This document shows, in pieces, positions 26,864 to 35,133 of a DNA stretch of 64,000 nucleotides. The stretch is from Azospirillum sp. TSH64 (lineage in GTDB: Bacteria; Pseudomonadota; Alphaproteobacteria; Azospirillales; Azospirillaceae): assembly GCF_003116035.1 (NCBI RefSeq), contig NZ_LGQW01000015.1, forward strand, positions 1,619,876-1,683,875, read 5' to 3'. Each line of letters begins with the position of its first letter. The first letter of the stretch is position 1. Position numbers and translations under genes: made by a program. The notes beneath the pieces were generated by a model, which was not told the DNA's origin, did no database searches, and worked only from the letters and a program-made list of their open reading frames with translations.

Positions 26864-28030
26864 ATGTCGGACAGTTTTGGCAGAGGTCCCCTCACCACCG
26901 CGCGACCGGCCAACCCGGATCCCGTCCGGGTCATGGTGGTGGACGACTCCGCCGTCATCCGCGGCCTGCTGACCCGCGCGCTGGAAGGGGACCCGGACAT
27001 CCGCGTCGTCACCTCCGTCGGCGACGGCCAGATGGCGGTCAATTCACTGCAGCGCAATTCCATCGATGTCATCGTGCTGGACATCGAGATGCCGGTGATG
27101 GACGGGCTGACCGCCATACCGAAGCTGCTGGCGGTTGCGCCGCAGGTGAAGATCATCATGGCCTCCACGCTGACGCTGCGCGGGGCCGACGTGTCGATCC
27201 GCTGCCTGTCGGCGGGTGCCGCCGATTACATCCCGAAGCCGACCTCCACCCGCGAGATCGGCGGGGCGGAGGACTTCAAGCGCGAGCTGGTCGCCAAGGT
27301 CAAGGCGCTGGGCGCAGCCGCCCGGCGCGCCGGATCGCGCTCGCGCGGCGAGATCCGGCCGCTGACCCCGGCGGCTCCGCTGGGGCTGCTGAAGCGCGAG
27401 GTCGGGCCGATCGTCACCCGGCCGACTCCGGCCGGCACCATCGCCACCAAGCCGGACGTGATCGCCATCGGCAGTTCCACCGGCGGCCCGCAGGCGCTGT
27501 TCGAGGTGCTGTCGCACCTGAAGGCCGGCGTCAGCCAGCCGATCCTGATCACCCAGCACATGCCGGCGACCTTCACCACCATCCTGGCCGAGCACATCAC
27601 CCGCCAATGCGGGATCGATGCGCGGGAGGCCAAGGACGGCGAGCCGATCGTGCAGAACCGCTGCTACATTGCGCCCGGCGACTTCCACATGCTGGTGACC
27701 CAGCGCGGCGGCGCCAACGTGATCGCTCTCAGCAAGGATCCGCCCGAGAATTTCTGCCGCCCGGCGGTCGACCCGATGATGCGGTCGATCCTGAAGGCCT
27801 TCGGCGGCCGCAAGATCCTGGCCTGCATCCTGACCGGCATGGGGCAGGACGGGTTGAAGGGCTGCACCGACGTGGTCAATGGCGGCGGCACCCTGATCGC
27901 CCAGGACGAGGCATCGAGCGTGGTCTGGGGCATGCCCGGTGCCGTGGCGCAAGCCGGCATCTGCAATGCCATCCTGCCGCTCAAGGAAATCGGTCCCCAC
28001 ATCCGCAAGCTCGCTTCGAGGGCAGCATGA
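26864..28030 (+). CDS. cheB: Chemotaxis protein-glutamate methylesterase CheB
   Basis: Demethylates and deamidates chemoreceptors for adaptation. The 388-residue protein has a receiver domain (VVDDSAVIRG; Asp73 in VLDIEMPVMDG), a linker of about 50 residues, and the methylesterase domain with the full catalytic triad: Ser205 in GSSTGGPQA, His232 in ITQHMPATFT and Asp329 in LTGMGQDG. Stop overlaps the cheR start by four bases. Confidence 0.97.
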   Translation: MSDSFGRGPLTTARPANPDPVRVMVVDDSAVIRGLLTRALEGDPDIRVVTSVGDGQMAVNSLQRNSIDVIVLDIEMPVMDGLTAIPKLLAVAPQVKIIMASTLTLRGADVSIRCLSAGAADYIPKPTSTREIGGAEDFKRELVAKVKALGAAARRAGSRSRGEIRPLTPAAPLGLLKREVGPIVTRPTPAGTIATKPDVIAIGSSTGGPQALFEVLSHLKAGVSQPILITQHMPATFTTILAEHITRQCGIDAREAKDGEPIVQNRCYIAPGDFHMLVTQRGGANVIALSKDPPENFCRPAVDPMMRSILKAFGGRKILACILTGMGQDGLKGCTDVVNGGGTLIAQDEASSVVWGMPGAVAQAGICNAILPLKEIGPHIRKLASRAA

Positions 28031-28866
28031 GAGTCGAAGATTTCGACATGTTCTCCACGCTGCTCAAGCAGCGTTCCGGACTGGTCCTCACCCGTGACAA
28101 GGCGTACCTGCTCGAATCCCGGCTGATGCCGGTGGCGCGCAAGTGGAACATGAAGGGCCTCGAGGAGCTGGCGACCACCGTCCGCACCCGCAAGGACGAG
28201 GCGCTGCTGCGTGACATCACGGAAGCGATGACGACCAACGAGTCGTCCTTCTTCCGCGACCAGAAGCCTTTCGACCAGTTCCGCCAGCTGGTGCTTCCGA
28301 AGCTGATGGAGGCGCGGGCGGCCAAGCGGTCCTTGCGCATCTGGTCGGCCGCCTGTTCGTCGGGCCAGGAAGCCTATTCGCTGTCGATGATCCTGAACGA
28401 CGAGGCGGCGAAGCTGGCCGGCTGGCGCATCGAGATCGTCGGCACCGACATCTCGGCGGAAATGGTGGAGCGGGCGAAGGCCGGCATCTACACCCAGTTC
28501 GAGGTGCAGCGGGGCCTGCCGATCACCATGCTGGTGAAGCATTTCAAGCAGAACGGCGACAAGTGGCAGATCAGCCAGCAACTGCGCCAGATGGCGTCGT
28601 TCCGCGAATGGAACCTGCTGGGCGATTTGTCGGCGCTGGGACAGTTCGACATCGTCTTCTGCCGCAACGTGCTGATCTATTTCGACCAGCCGACCAAGGC
28701 GAAGGTTCTGGAGTCGATTTCCCGCCAGATGCCGCAGGACGGCGTTCTGTATCTGGGCGGTGCTGAAACGGTGCTGGGCATCACCGACAAGTTCAAGCCG
28801 GTGGAGGGCCAGCGCGGTCTCTACAGCCTGGGCGGCTTTTCGGCCGCCGGCGCCAAGGTGGCGTAA
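28027..28866 (+). CDS. cheR: Chemotaxis protein methyltransferase CheR
   Basis: SAM-dependent methylation of chemoreceptor glutamates. The 279-residue protein starts at ATG 28027 within the cheB stop. Features: N-terminal helical domain with LTRDKAYLLESRL, the TTNESSFFRD signature, the SAM motif IWSAACSSGQEAYSL, EIVGTDISAEMVERA, and VFCRNVLIYFD. Last gene of the chemotaxis operon; a palindromic repeat follows 27 bp after it. Confidence 0.97.
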   Translation: MRVEDFDMFSTLLKQRSGLVLTRDKAYLLESRLMPVARKWNMKGLEELATTVRTRKDEALLRDITEAMTTNESSFFRDQKPFDQFRQLVLPKLMEARAAKRSLRIWSAACSSGQEAYSLSMILNDEAAKLAGWRIEIVGTDISAEMVERAKAGIYTQFEVQRGLPITMLVKHFKQNGDKWQISQQLRQMASFREWNLLGDLSALGQFDIVFCRNVLIYFDQPTKAKVLESISRQMPQDGVLYLGGAETVLGITDKFKPVEGQRGLYSLGGFSAAGAKVA

Positions 28867-28892
28867 ATCCTGGGATCCTTGTCCTGACGGAC

Positions 28893-28971
28893 GTCATCCC
28901 CGCGAGGGCGGGGATCCAGGCTTCCAACTCGATCGTTCGGACGGCTGGATCCCCGCCTTCGCGGGGATGAC
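28893..28971. repeat. ATCCCCGC palindromic intergenic repeat
   Basis: Two 27-bp arms, 28893-28919 and 28945-28971, are near-perfect reverse complements; each is itself a hairpin (CCCCGC-GAGG-GCGGGG in the left arm, CCCCGC-CTTC-GCGGGG in the right). The core GTCATCCCCGC...GGGGATCCAG is a REP/MITE-type sequence that I know from many proteobacterial genomes. It lies between cheR and the convergent small gene, where it could fold as a transcription stop or mRNA stabiliser. Confidence 0.75.
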
Positions 28972-28992
28972 AGCCGGAAAATGCACCAACTC

Positions 28993-29217
28993 TCAGGCCG
29001 ACGGCGTGATCGACTTGATCGGGCCGCGCGGATTGCCGGACATTTCGGCGATCTTGCGATCCTGCGCTTCGAGGAAGGTGCGGATGGAATTCTCGCGGTC
29101 GAACTGATCGATGTCGGCGGTCGGCACCTTGCGGTTCGAAGTGCGCGCACCGTCCTGGTAAATCACGTCGAAAAGCGCAAACGCGTTGTCGACGGGCTGT
29201 TTCTTCTGACGGGCCAT
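28993..29217 (-). CDS. Conserved-looking small protein (74 residues)
   Basis: Encodes a soluble 74-residue protein, MARQKKQPVDNAFALFDVIY at the start, with KVPTADIDQFDRENSIRTF and EAQDRKIAEMSGNPRG. The start at 29217 follows GGAGGACAG, a strong ribosome site. No signal or membrane segment is visible. It sits in a leftward group with the Lys/Gln-rich small gene and the cold-shock gene upstream. I do not recognise the family; charged, partly helical, perhaps nucleic-acid associated. Confidence 0.75.
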   Translation of the reverse strand: MARQKKQPVDNAFALFDVIYQDGARTSNRKVPTADIDQFDRENSIRTFLEAQDRKIAEMSGNPRGPIKSITPSA

Positions 29218-29265
29218 GGCCTGTCCTCCGTATGGTCGCGGTCGGCCGCGCCTGCGGCCGTCCGT

Positions 29266-29472
29266 TCAGGCATTGTTGGTGTCGGTTTTGGTCTCGGCAT
29301 CCGTGTCGGTATCGGTCGTCAGGGACTCGTCCTGACTCTCCGTCCCGTCCGGATCGCCGGCGCGGCGGGCGGCGACGCCTTCCTCGCGACGCTGAAGCTT
29401 TTCCTGCTTCCTCTGTTCCTTGGCCCGGTTGCGCTCGGCCCGCTGCTGGTTGTAATTCGGTTTGAAAGCCAT
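29266..29472 (-). CDS. Small basic coiled protein (68 residues)
   Basis: From ATG 29472, with GAGGAGA in front, the product starts MAFKPNYNQQRAERNRAKEQ and continues with a Lys/Arg/Gln/Glu-rich helix (KQEKLQRREEG), then an acidic Thr/Asp-rich tail (TDTDTDAETKTD). Small proteins with the MAFKPNYNQQRAERNRAK start are common in alphaproteobacteria, often near cold-shock genes. The split basic and acidic halves suggest RNA binding or self-inhibition, but this is a guess. Confidence 0.75.
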   Translation of the reverse strand: MAFKPNYNQQRAERNRAKEQRKQEKLQRREEGVAARRAGDPDGTESQDESLTTDTDTDAETKTDTNNA

Positions 29473-29528
29473 CGCGGATCTCCTCTGGGCAGAGCCCTGC
29501 ATCTGGGCGACAGGGACTTGTTCAACAC

Positions 29529-29564
29529 GGAAAAAGGGCACCGGTTTCCCGATGCCCCTTTTTC
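29529..29564 (-). terminator. Intrinsic terminator after cold-shock gene
   Basis: On the minus strand GGAAAAAGGGGCA pairs with TGCCCTTTTTCC (one bulge), with T-rich 3' end, 22 bp after the cold-shock stop at 29586. The A/T flanks make it partly bidirectional. Confidence 0.65.
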
Positions 29565-29585
29565 CGCAGGTCGGCGGTCAGGCGG

Positions 29586-29795
29586 TCAGACCGCCTTCAG
29601 ATTTTCCGCCGAGGTCTTGCCACGCTTCGGATCGCGCTGCTCCTCGTAGGAAATCTTCTGGCCATCGACCAGGCTGCGCAGCCCGGCGCGTTCGACAGCG
29701 GAGATGTGAACGAACACATCCGGGCCGCCGCTTTCCGGCTGAATGAAACCGAAGCCCTTGGTGCTGTTGAACCATTTGACGGTGCCGACGGGCAT
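29586..29795 (-). CDS. Cold-shock domain protein (CspA family)
   Basis: A 69-residue single-stranded RNA/DNA-binding protein that melts RNA structure. [20 protein letters not shown] holds RNP1 (KGFGFI) and DVFVHISAV holds RNP2; the C-terminus [21 protein letters not shown] is typical of alphaproteobacterial CspA. Start at 29795 follows GGGAGA. The 5' region back to ctrA is 259 bp long and contains competing hairpins (29901-29945), so RNA-level control is possible. Confidence 0.95.
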   Translation of the reverse strand: MPVGTVKWFNSTKGFGFIQPESGGPDVFVHISAVERAGLRSLVDGQKISYEEQRDPKRGKTSAENLKAV

Positions 29796-29900
29796 GTCTG
29801 TCTCCCATAACGCAAAGGGCGCCACACCACCGGTGCGGCGCATCAGACTGGGTGTGGGATTGGCGGCCCCCAGGTGCTCGCGATCGAATTTTGCGATGGC

Positions 29901-29945
29901 GAAAAAAGAGGGGCTGAGCGTGGGGGCTTTTGAAAGCCCCGCAGT
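29901..29945 (-). other. Competing hairpins between ctrA and cold-shock gene
   Basis: On the minus strand GGGGCTTTCAAAAGCCCC (29940-29923) forms a short hairpin; the same GGGGCT can instead pair with AGCCCC about 19 bases on, which is followed directly by TCTTTTTT and would be a terminator for ctrA read-through. The two pairings exclude each other. Role is inferred only. Confidence 0.4.
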
Positions 29946-30054
29946 CCGAAGCAGAATGACCCACCAAGTATGGGAACGCCCGGTCCGGCTTTCAAGGTGA
30001 AAGACGGCCGGGCGTGGAGGGGTGGGCAAAAGAAAAAGGAGAACCGGTGAAGCG

Positions 30055-30795
30055 TCAGCCGGCGGCCTGCTGTTGCGGCACGCGCGGCGGCGGCGGGGGA
30101 TTGCCTTCGACGATTTCCTCGTGCGGGTCGCGCAGCACGTAACCGCGGCCCCACACCGTTTCGATGTAGTTGTCGCCCTGGGTCGCGGCGGCCAGCTTCT
30201 TGCGCAGCTTGCAGACGAAGACGTCGATGATCTTCAGTTCCGGCTCGTCCATCCCGCCATAGAGATGGTTGAGGAACATCTCCTTGGTCAGCGTCGTGCC
30301 CTTGCGCAGGCTCAACAGCTCCAGGATGCCGTATTCCTTGCCGGTCAGGTGCAGCGGCGACTGGTCGACCTCCACCGTGCGGGTGTCGAGATTGACGGTC
30401 AGGCGGCCGGTGCGGATGATGCTGTCGGAATGGCCCTTCGACCGGCGGACGATGGCCTGGATGCGGGCGATCAGTTCGCGCTTGTCGAACGGCTTGGTCA
30501 GGTAGTCGTCGGCGCCGAACCCCAGACCCTTGATCTTGTTGTCCATTTCGGTCAGGCCGGACAGGATCAGGATCGGGGTGGTCACGCGCGCGGCGCGCAG
30601 GCGGCGAAGAACCTCGTAACCGTCGATGTCCGGCAGCATCAGATCGAGGATGATGATGTCGTAATCGTAGAGTTTGCCGATCTCGAGTCCGTCCTCACCC
30701 AGGTCGGTAGAATCGACGATGAAACCTTCCGTGTTCAGCATCAGCTCGATGCTTTTGGCGACGGAGGAATCGTCTTCAACCAGCAGAACCCTCAT
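30055..30795 (-). CDS. ctrA: Cell-cycle/motility response regulator CtrA
   Basis: OmpR-type DNA-binding response regulator, master regulator of cell cycle in Caulobacter and mainly of motility in Rhodospirillales. The 246-residue chain has receiver residues Glu7, Asp8, Asp9, phospho-Asp51 ([19 protein letters not shown]) and Lys near 102 ([11 protein letters not shown]), and the winged-helix domain with [19 protein letters not shown] and [13 protein letters not shown], highly typical of CtrA. The C-terminus adds a Pro/Gln-rich tail ([14 protein letters not shown]). Divergent from fliI; the shared 269-bp region carries TTAA half-sites and a GANTC site. Confidence 0.97.
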   Translation of the reverse strand: MRVLLVEDDSSVAKSIELMLNTEGFIVDSTDLGEDGLEIGKLYDYDIIILDLMLPDIDGYEVLRRLRAARVTTPILILSGLTEMDNKIKGLGFGADDYLTKPFDKRELIARIQAIVRRSKGHSDSIIRTGRLTVNLDTRTVEVDQSPLHLTGKEYGILELLSLRKGTTLTKEMFLNHLYGGMDEPELKIIDVFVCKLRKKLAAATQGDNYIETVWGRGYVLRDPHEEIVEGNPPPPPRVPQQQAAG

Positions 30796-30892
30796 GGCGA
30801 TATCCCGACGTTTGATGGCGCGCTTTCGCTACCCGACCCCGGACATGGCCCCCGATCCTTGATGACCGATTTCAACCATCCCGTTTACACAA

Positions 30893-30979
30893 GTTAACAG
30901 ACGATTCAGCTTAACGCCAGTGCCAAGCGCTTACACAACGTTAATCCTTCCATCGCAAGATGCGATCATGGTGGTTAAC
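30893..30979. promoter_or_regulatory. ctrA-fliI divergent regulatory region with TTAA half-sites and a GANTC site
   Basis: GTTAAC (30893-30898), TTAAC (30911), GTTAA (30940) and GTTAAC (30974-30979) are half-sites of the CtrA box TTAA-N7-TTAA; no pair has exact N7 spacing, so binding strength is uncertain. GATTC at 30903-30907 is a GANTC target for CcrM, whose gene is in this window. In Caulobacter a CcrM site silences a ctrA promoter until replication passes; the same logic here is inferred. Confidence 0.5.
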
Positions 30980-31064
30980 GTCCCCTCCGTCCACTGAGCT
31001 ACCACTTAATAGAGGCGCCTCCCGTCTTGGGACCGCCTGCCCTGGAAATGCCGGTATCCGATCC

Positions 31065-32402
31065 ATGACGTTCGATATCGATCAGTTGATCCGCGACATC
31101 GACCAAATCCCGGACTCCAGCCGGTACGGCCGCGTCACCGCCGTATCCGGCCTGATGGTCGAGGTCGGCGGGATCGAGAAGGAACTGTCGGTCGGCGGCC
31201 GCTGCATCGTCGAGACGCGCGACCGCCGTCAGGTCCCGTGCGAGGTGGTGGGCTTCCGCCAGGGCAGGGCGCTCGCCATGCCGTTCGGTGCGCTGGATGG
31301 GGTGGGGCTGGGCTGCCGGGCGCTGGTTGCGGGCGATCAGGCGCGGATCTATCCGACGGATGCCTGGCTCGGCCGCGTCGTCAACGCGCTCGGCGAGCCG
31401 GTGGATGGCAAGGGGCCGCTGCCCAAGGGGCCGCAGGGCACGCCGATCCGCAACACGCCGCCCAACGCCCATTCGCGGGCCCGCGTAGGCGAGAAGCTGG
31501 ATCTGGGCATCCGCGCCATCAACGCCTTCCTCACCTGCTGCCGTGGCCAGCGCATGGGCATCTTCGCCGGATCGGGCGTCGGCAAATCGTCGGTCATGTC
31601 GATGCTGGCGCGCTTCTCCGCCGCGGAGGTCGCGGTGATCGGCCTGATCGGCGAGCGCGGCCGCGAATTGCAGGAATTCATCACCGAGGATCTGGGCGAG
31701 GAGGGGCTGGCCCGCAGCGTCGTCGTCTGCGCCACCTCGGACGAAGCGCCGCTGATGCGCAAGCAGGCCGCCTACATGACGCTGGCGGTGGCCGAGCATT
31801 TCCGCGACCAGGGCCGCGATGTGCTGTGCATGATGGACAGCGTCACCCGCTTCGCCATGGCCCAGCGCGAGATCGGCCTGTCGGCCGGCGAACCGCCGAC
31901 GACCAAGGGCTATCCGCCGACCGTCTTCGCCGAACTGCCGCGCCTGCTCGAGCGCGCCGGTCCGGGGGTTGTCGGATCGGGCACCATCACCGGCCTGTTC
32001 ACCGTGCTGGTGGACGGCGACGACCACAACGAGCCGATCGCCGACGCCGTGCGCGGCATCCTGGACGGCCACATCGTGATGGAGCGCCAGATTGGCGAGC
32101 GCGGGCGCTATCCCGCCATCAACATCCTGCGCAGCGTGTCGCGCACCATGCCCGGCTGCAACACGGCGAACGAGAACGAGCTGGTCGGCCATGCCCGGCG
32201 CCTGCTGTCGTCCTACGACAACATGGCGGAGATGATCCGGCTGGGCGCCTACCGCCGCGGCACCGACCCGCAGGTGGACGAGGCGATCCACTTCCAGCCG
32301 GCATTGGAAGCCTTTTTGAAGCAGAGCAAGCGCGAGGCCACCGATCTGGAGACCAGCTACGCCATGCTCGCTGAAATCTTTGGGGTGCAGTGGCCGCAAT
32401 GA
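31065..32402 (+). CDS. fliI: Flagellar type III export ATPase FliI
   Basis: Hydrolyses ATP to drive export of flagellar rod, hook and filament subunits at the base of the flagellum. The 445-residue protein from ATG 31065 shows the F1-beta-like core: [14 protein letters not shown] (Walker A near 167-180), [34 protein letters not shown] (Walker B region) and [18 protein letters not shown], all characteristic. Upstream in-frame codons lack family sequence. fliJ overlaps the stop by four bases. Confidence 0.97.
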   Translation: MTFDIDQLIRDIDQIPDSSRYGRVTAVSGLMVEVGGIEKELSVGGRCIVETRDRRQVPCEVVGFRQGRALAMPFGALDGVGLGCRALVAGDQARIYPTDAWLGRVVNALGEPVDGKGPLPKGPQGTPIRNTPPNAHSRARVGEKLDLGIRAINAFLTCCRGQRMGIFAGSGVGKSSVMSMLARFSAAEVAVIGLIGERGRELQEFITEDLGEEGLARSVVVCATSDEAPLMRKQAAYMTLAVAEHFRDQGRDVLCMMDSVTRFAMAQREIGLSAGEPPTTKGYPPTVFAELPRLLERAGPGVVGSGTITGLFTVLVDGDDHNEPIADAVRGILDGHIVMERQIGERGRYPAINILRSVSRTMPGCNTANENELVGHARRLLSSYDNMAEMIRLGAYRRGTDPQVDEAIHFQPALEAFLKQSKREATDLETSYAMLAEIFGVQWPQ

Positions 32403-32833
32403 GCCTGAAGACGATCATCCGCCTGCAAAAGCTGCAACTGGACGAGAAGCGTCGCGTCCTGGCGGACCTCCACACGCTGGCCGACCGGCTGCGCAACGAG
32501 ATCGAGAAGGTGAAGCAGGAGATCGTGCACGAGCAGGAAACGGTGCGCGACGACTTTTCGGTGTCCTTCACCTATTCCAACTTCGCCCAGGCGGCGATGG
32601 AGCGCGGCCGCAAGCTGGGCGAATCGCTGGGGCAGGTGGAGATGCAGATCAACATCGCCACCGACGAGATGGCCGAAGCCTTCCAGGAGTTGAAGCGCTA
32701 CGAACTGGCCGAGGAAGAGCGGCTGAAGCGCGAGCGCGACAAGCAGAAGCGCAAGGAGGCCGCGATGCTGGACGAAACCGCGCTGGTGGGGTTCCGGCGC
32801 CGGCAGGCGGAGGAGGAGGCGACCGGGGGGTAA
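32399..32833 (+). CDS. fliJ: Flagellar export protein FliJ
   Basis: A 144-residue all-helical coiled-coil protein, the expected chaperone-escort and gamma-like stalk of the FliI ATPase. It has long heptad stretches ([20 protein letters not shown], then [18 protein letters not shown], and [20 protein letters not shown]). Starting ATG 32399 overlaps the fliI stop as ATGA. Identification rests on position behind fliI, size and coiled-coil content, since FliJ sequence conservation is low. Confidence 0.88.
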   Translation: MSLKTIIRLQKLQLDEKRRVLADLHTLADRLRNEIEKVKQEIVHEQETVRDDFSVSFTYSNFAQAAMERGRKLGESLGQVEMQINIATDEMAEAFQELKRYELAEEERLKRERDKQKRKEAAMLDETALVGFRRRQAEEEATGG

Positions 32834-32892
32834 GGTTTGCGGGCAGGGCAATCGGACGCGCTGCCCGGTTCAAGGCTGCCCGGTCAAGCCCT

Positions 32893-33483
32893 TCAGACGG
32901 TCACCGAAACCAGTCCACCCGGCGACCCGCCGCCGTATCCGCCCGTCGCGGCCGGTGTGACGCCGCCGGTCGTCGGTGCTGCTGTGGCTGACCCTGCCGC
33001 CGTCCCGCTGCTGCCGGGGGCACTGGCGAAGGACACGCCGATCGACGGACTGGCCGCCGTGCCGGTCGTCGTGCCGGTTGATCCGAATCCGCTCGCCGCT
33101 GCGCCATAGCCGCTGCCGGACGATGTCCCCGCGCCGCCGGGCGATCCGTCCGAGCCGCTCTTCGCCGCTGCCGCTTTCCGCTCGTCCTCCTGCGACAGGC
33201 GATTGGCGGTGCGGCGGTATTCCTCAACCACGCGCTGGGACGGGATCTGGTCCTGGGTTTCGCCGGTGTCGAAGTCGCGGAAATACAGCACGGCCACCCG
33301 CGCGCCCTGGTCGTAGCGCATGAACGGGCTGATGAAGCCGGCTCCGGAGGATTTCTCCGCTTCGCCAGAGGTTCCGCTGCCGGATGCCTGGACTGGAGTC
33401 GACGGGGAAGCGGCGCCGGCTTCGGTCGGCTGGAAAGCAGTCGGGCGGAGTGCCGTCGTGCTGGAAACGCCACGGATCTCCAT
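32893..33483 (-). CDS. FlaG-like domain protein with Gly/Ser/Thr-rich tail
   Basis: A 196-residue protein from ATG 33483. Residues about 55-95 (FMRYDQGARVAVLYFRDFDT, then GETQDQIPSQRVVEEYRR) match the FlaG pattern, in which a strand pair ending TGE..xQIPS is followed by a helix; FlaG-type proteins affect flagellar filament length or assembly. The last 90 residues are low-complexity Gly/Ser/Ala/Thr and end GGLVSVTV. It lies convergent to fliJ and beside another small protein ending NLNITV. The FlaG relation is sequence-pattern inference. Confidence 0.7.
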   Translation of the reverse strand: MEIRGVSSTTALRPTAFQPTEAGAASPSTPVQASGSGTSGEAEKSSGAGFISPFMRYDQGARVAVLYFRDFDTGETQDQIPSQRVVEEYRRTANRLSQEDERKAAAAKSGSDGSPGGAGTSSGSGYGAAASGFGSTGTTTGTAASPSIGVSFASAPGSSGTAAGSATAAPTTGGVTPAATGGYGGGSPGGLVSVTV

Positions 33484-33613
33484 CGCTGCCTCCTGCGCTT
33501 CTTGCCCGCTTTCCAGGCGTTGCCCCTGGGACAACCCCTTGGCGGGCGCCGCCCCTCGATGCTCTCCTTGACCGACCCTGCCGCACCGGACCTGTCGTGT
33601 GATCCGGTATGGA

Positions 33614-33844
33614 TCAGACCGTGATGTTCAGGTTCTGGCCGCGGGTGGCGGTGGTGTTGCCGCCGCTGGATCCGCTCTGGGCCGTCTGCGCCTCCTGCTG
33701 GCGGCGGGTGCGCTCGGTCTGGTCTTCCTGTGCGGATTCGACGGGCGAGGTCGACCGCTGCGCCGCGGCGGGGCCGCTGCTGAGCGGGGTGACGTATGGC
33801 TGCTGCTGATAGCCGCCAATTCCGCCAATGCTGCTGACGCCCAT
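33614..33844 (-). CDS. Small Gln/Ser-rich protein with NITV tail
   Basis: A 76-residue protein from ATG 33844 with GGAGGAACG upstream. It begins MGVSSIGGIGGYQQQPYVTP, is polar and Gln/Ser/Thr-rich with no signal peptide, and ends RGQNLNITV. The tail resembles that of the neighbouring FlaG-like protein (GGLVSVTV). Low complexity and location next to flagellar genes suggest a secreted or structural flagellar accessory, but no family is recognised. Confidence 0.7.
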   Translation of the reverse strand: MGVSSIGGIGGYQQQPYVTPLSSGPAAAQRSTSPVESAQEDQTERTRRQQEAQTAQSGSSGGNTTATRGQNLNITV

Positions 33845-33990
33845 GATCGTTCCTCCGGTCGCTGACGCGACGCTTCTCAACCCAACTAGGCAAATTTTGC
33901 CCGATCGAAAGGGTTAGCGCCAGCGAAATCGCTTCGGTGGAGAAGCTTTTCCGGGAATGTCAACGATCAAAGTGACTTGCGGGCAAAGGG

Positions 33991-34983
33991 TCACAACTCT
34001 TTTTCGGCGGTTGCTTCCGCTCCGGCAACCTGCGCTGCGGGCTCCGGCGGCGACTCGGCGTTCCGCCACAGCGCCGCTTCGACCGCCAGCGTCCAGAAGC
34101 TTTCGGCCGCCTTGCTCTGGCGCGCGCGTGGGCGGACCAGCCGGATCTGCACCGGCACGGTCCAGCGTTCGTCGCCGGCCGGCACGCCGGCGCGCACCAG
34201 GGAGCCGCGCGCCAGATCCTCGGCGATCAGGCTTTCCGGCAGCCAGGCCACGCCGCGCCCGTCGCGCGCCAGCGTGCGCAGGACCGCAGCGAGGTGGGAG
34301 GTGAAGACGGTGTCGAGCGCATTGGGCAGCGGATGTGCCGCCCGCACCGCCTCCAGAATGCGGCCCATGCCGGATTCGCGGCTGTAGGACAAATGCGGCA
34401 GCGCGGTGTCCTGGCCGTCCGCCAGCAGATGGCGCGGTCGGCCGCCGGCATCGGGGGCGGTCACCGCCAGCAGCCGGTCGCCGCCGACGACGACGGAGCG
34501 GAAGGACTCCGCATCCAGCCGGCCGGCCGCCGCCGGATGGGCGTGGCAGAGCAGGAACTGCGCCTGGCCTGCCAGCATCAGCCGCTCGCAGGCCTCCATG
34601 CTGTCGGACGACAGGGTGATGGCGCCCAGCCTTGCCCGCGCCTCCAGCGCCCGCAGCCAGGAGGGGAAGAAGGTCAGCGACAGCGCATGGGTGGCGGCGA
34701 AGCGCAGGGTCGCCGCTTCCGACTGGGCGGCGAGCCGGGCCTCTTCCCGGCCTTGCAGCAGGCGGCGCACGGTTTCGTCGGCGAAGGGGCGGAAGCGCCG
34801 CCCGGCCTCCGTCAGGGTCACCGGCTGCCCACTGCGGTCGAACAGCGGGGTGCCGGCCCAATCCTCCAGCGCGCGGATGCGGCGGCTGAAGGCCGGCTGG
34901 GTCAGGTGGCGCATGTCGGCGGCGCGGGAGAAGTTGCCGCAATCCACCAGCGCCAGGAAATCGTCGAGCCAGGAGAGTTCCAT
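33991..34983 (-). CDS. LysR family transcriptional regulator
   Basis: A 330-residue regulator with the N-terminal winged HTH (LDDFLALVDCGNFSRAADMR, HLTQPAFSRRIRALEDWAG, LFDRSGQPVTLTEAG) and a periplasmic-binding-fold effector domain. It is divergent from the D-tartrate dehydratase gene with 150 bp between starts, the usual layout for a LysR regulator of its neighbour; tartrate or a related diacid is therefore a reasonable effector guess. The C-terminus is Ala/Glu-rich. Confidence 0.92.
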   Translation of the reverse strand: MELSWLDDFLALVDCGNFSRAADMRHLTQPAFSRRIRALEDWAGTPLFDRSGQPVTLTEAGRRFRPFADETVRRLLQGREEARLAAQSEAATLRFAATHALSLTFFPSWLRALEARARLGAITLSSDSMEACERLMLAGQAQFLLCHAHPAAAGRLDAESFRSVVVGGDRLLAVTAPDAGGRPRHLLADGQDTALPHLSYSRESGMGRILEAVRAAHPLPNALDTVFTSHLAAVLRTLARDGRGVAWLPESLIAEDLARGSLVRAGVPAGDERWTVPVQIRLVRPRARQSKAAESFWTLAVEAALWRNAESPPEPAAQVAGAEATAEKEL

Positions 34984-35133
34984 CGCCCAATCTTCGTCAC
35001 GTCTGCCGGCCCGGCCCGGTGCCCTTATGCCGAACCCGCATGATGCGTTCCGACCTTGGCATTGGCCCGGCGGCCCGCAACATCCCTACAGTGCCGGCAC
35101 GAAACGCGCCACCACGCTGCAAGGGGAACCGCC

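Noticed and set aside
28821..29150. 109-codon minus-strand frame through the palindromic repeat
   Set aside because: The product contains the translated repeat (RRGSSRPND...DPRPRGDD type) and overlaps both cheR and the 74-residue gene.
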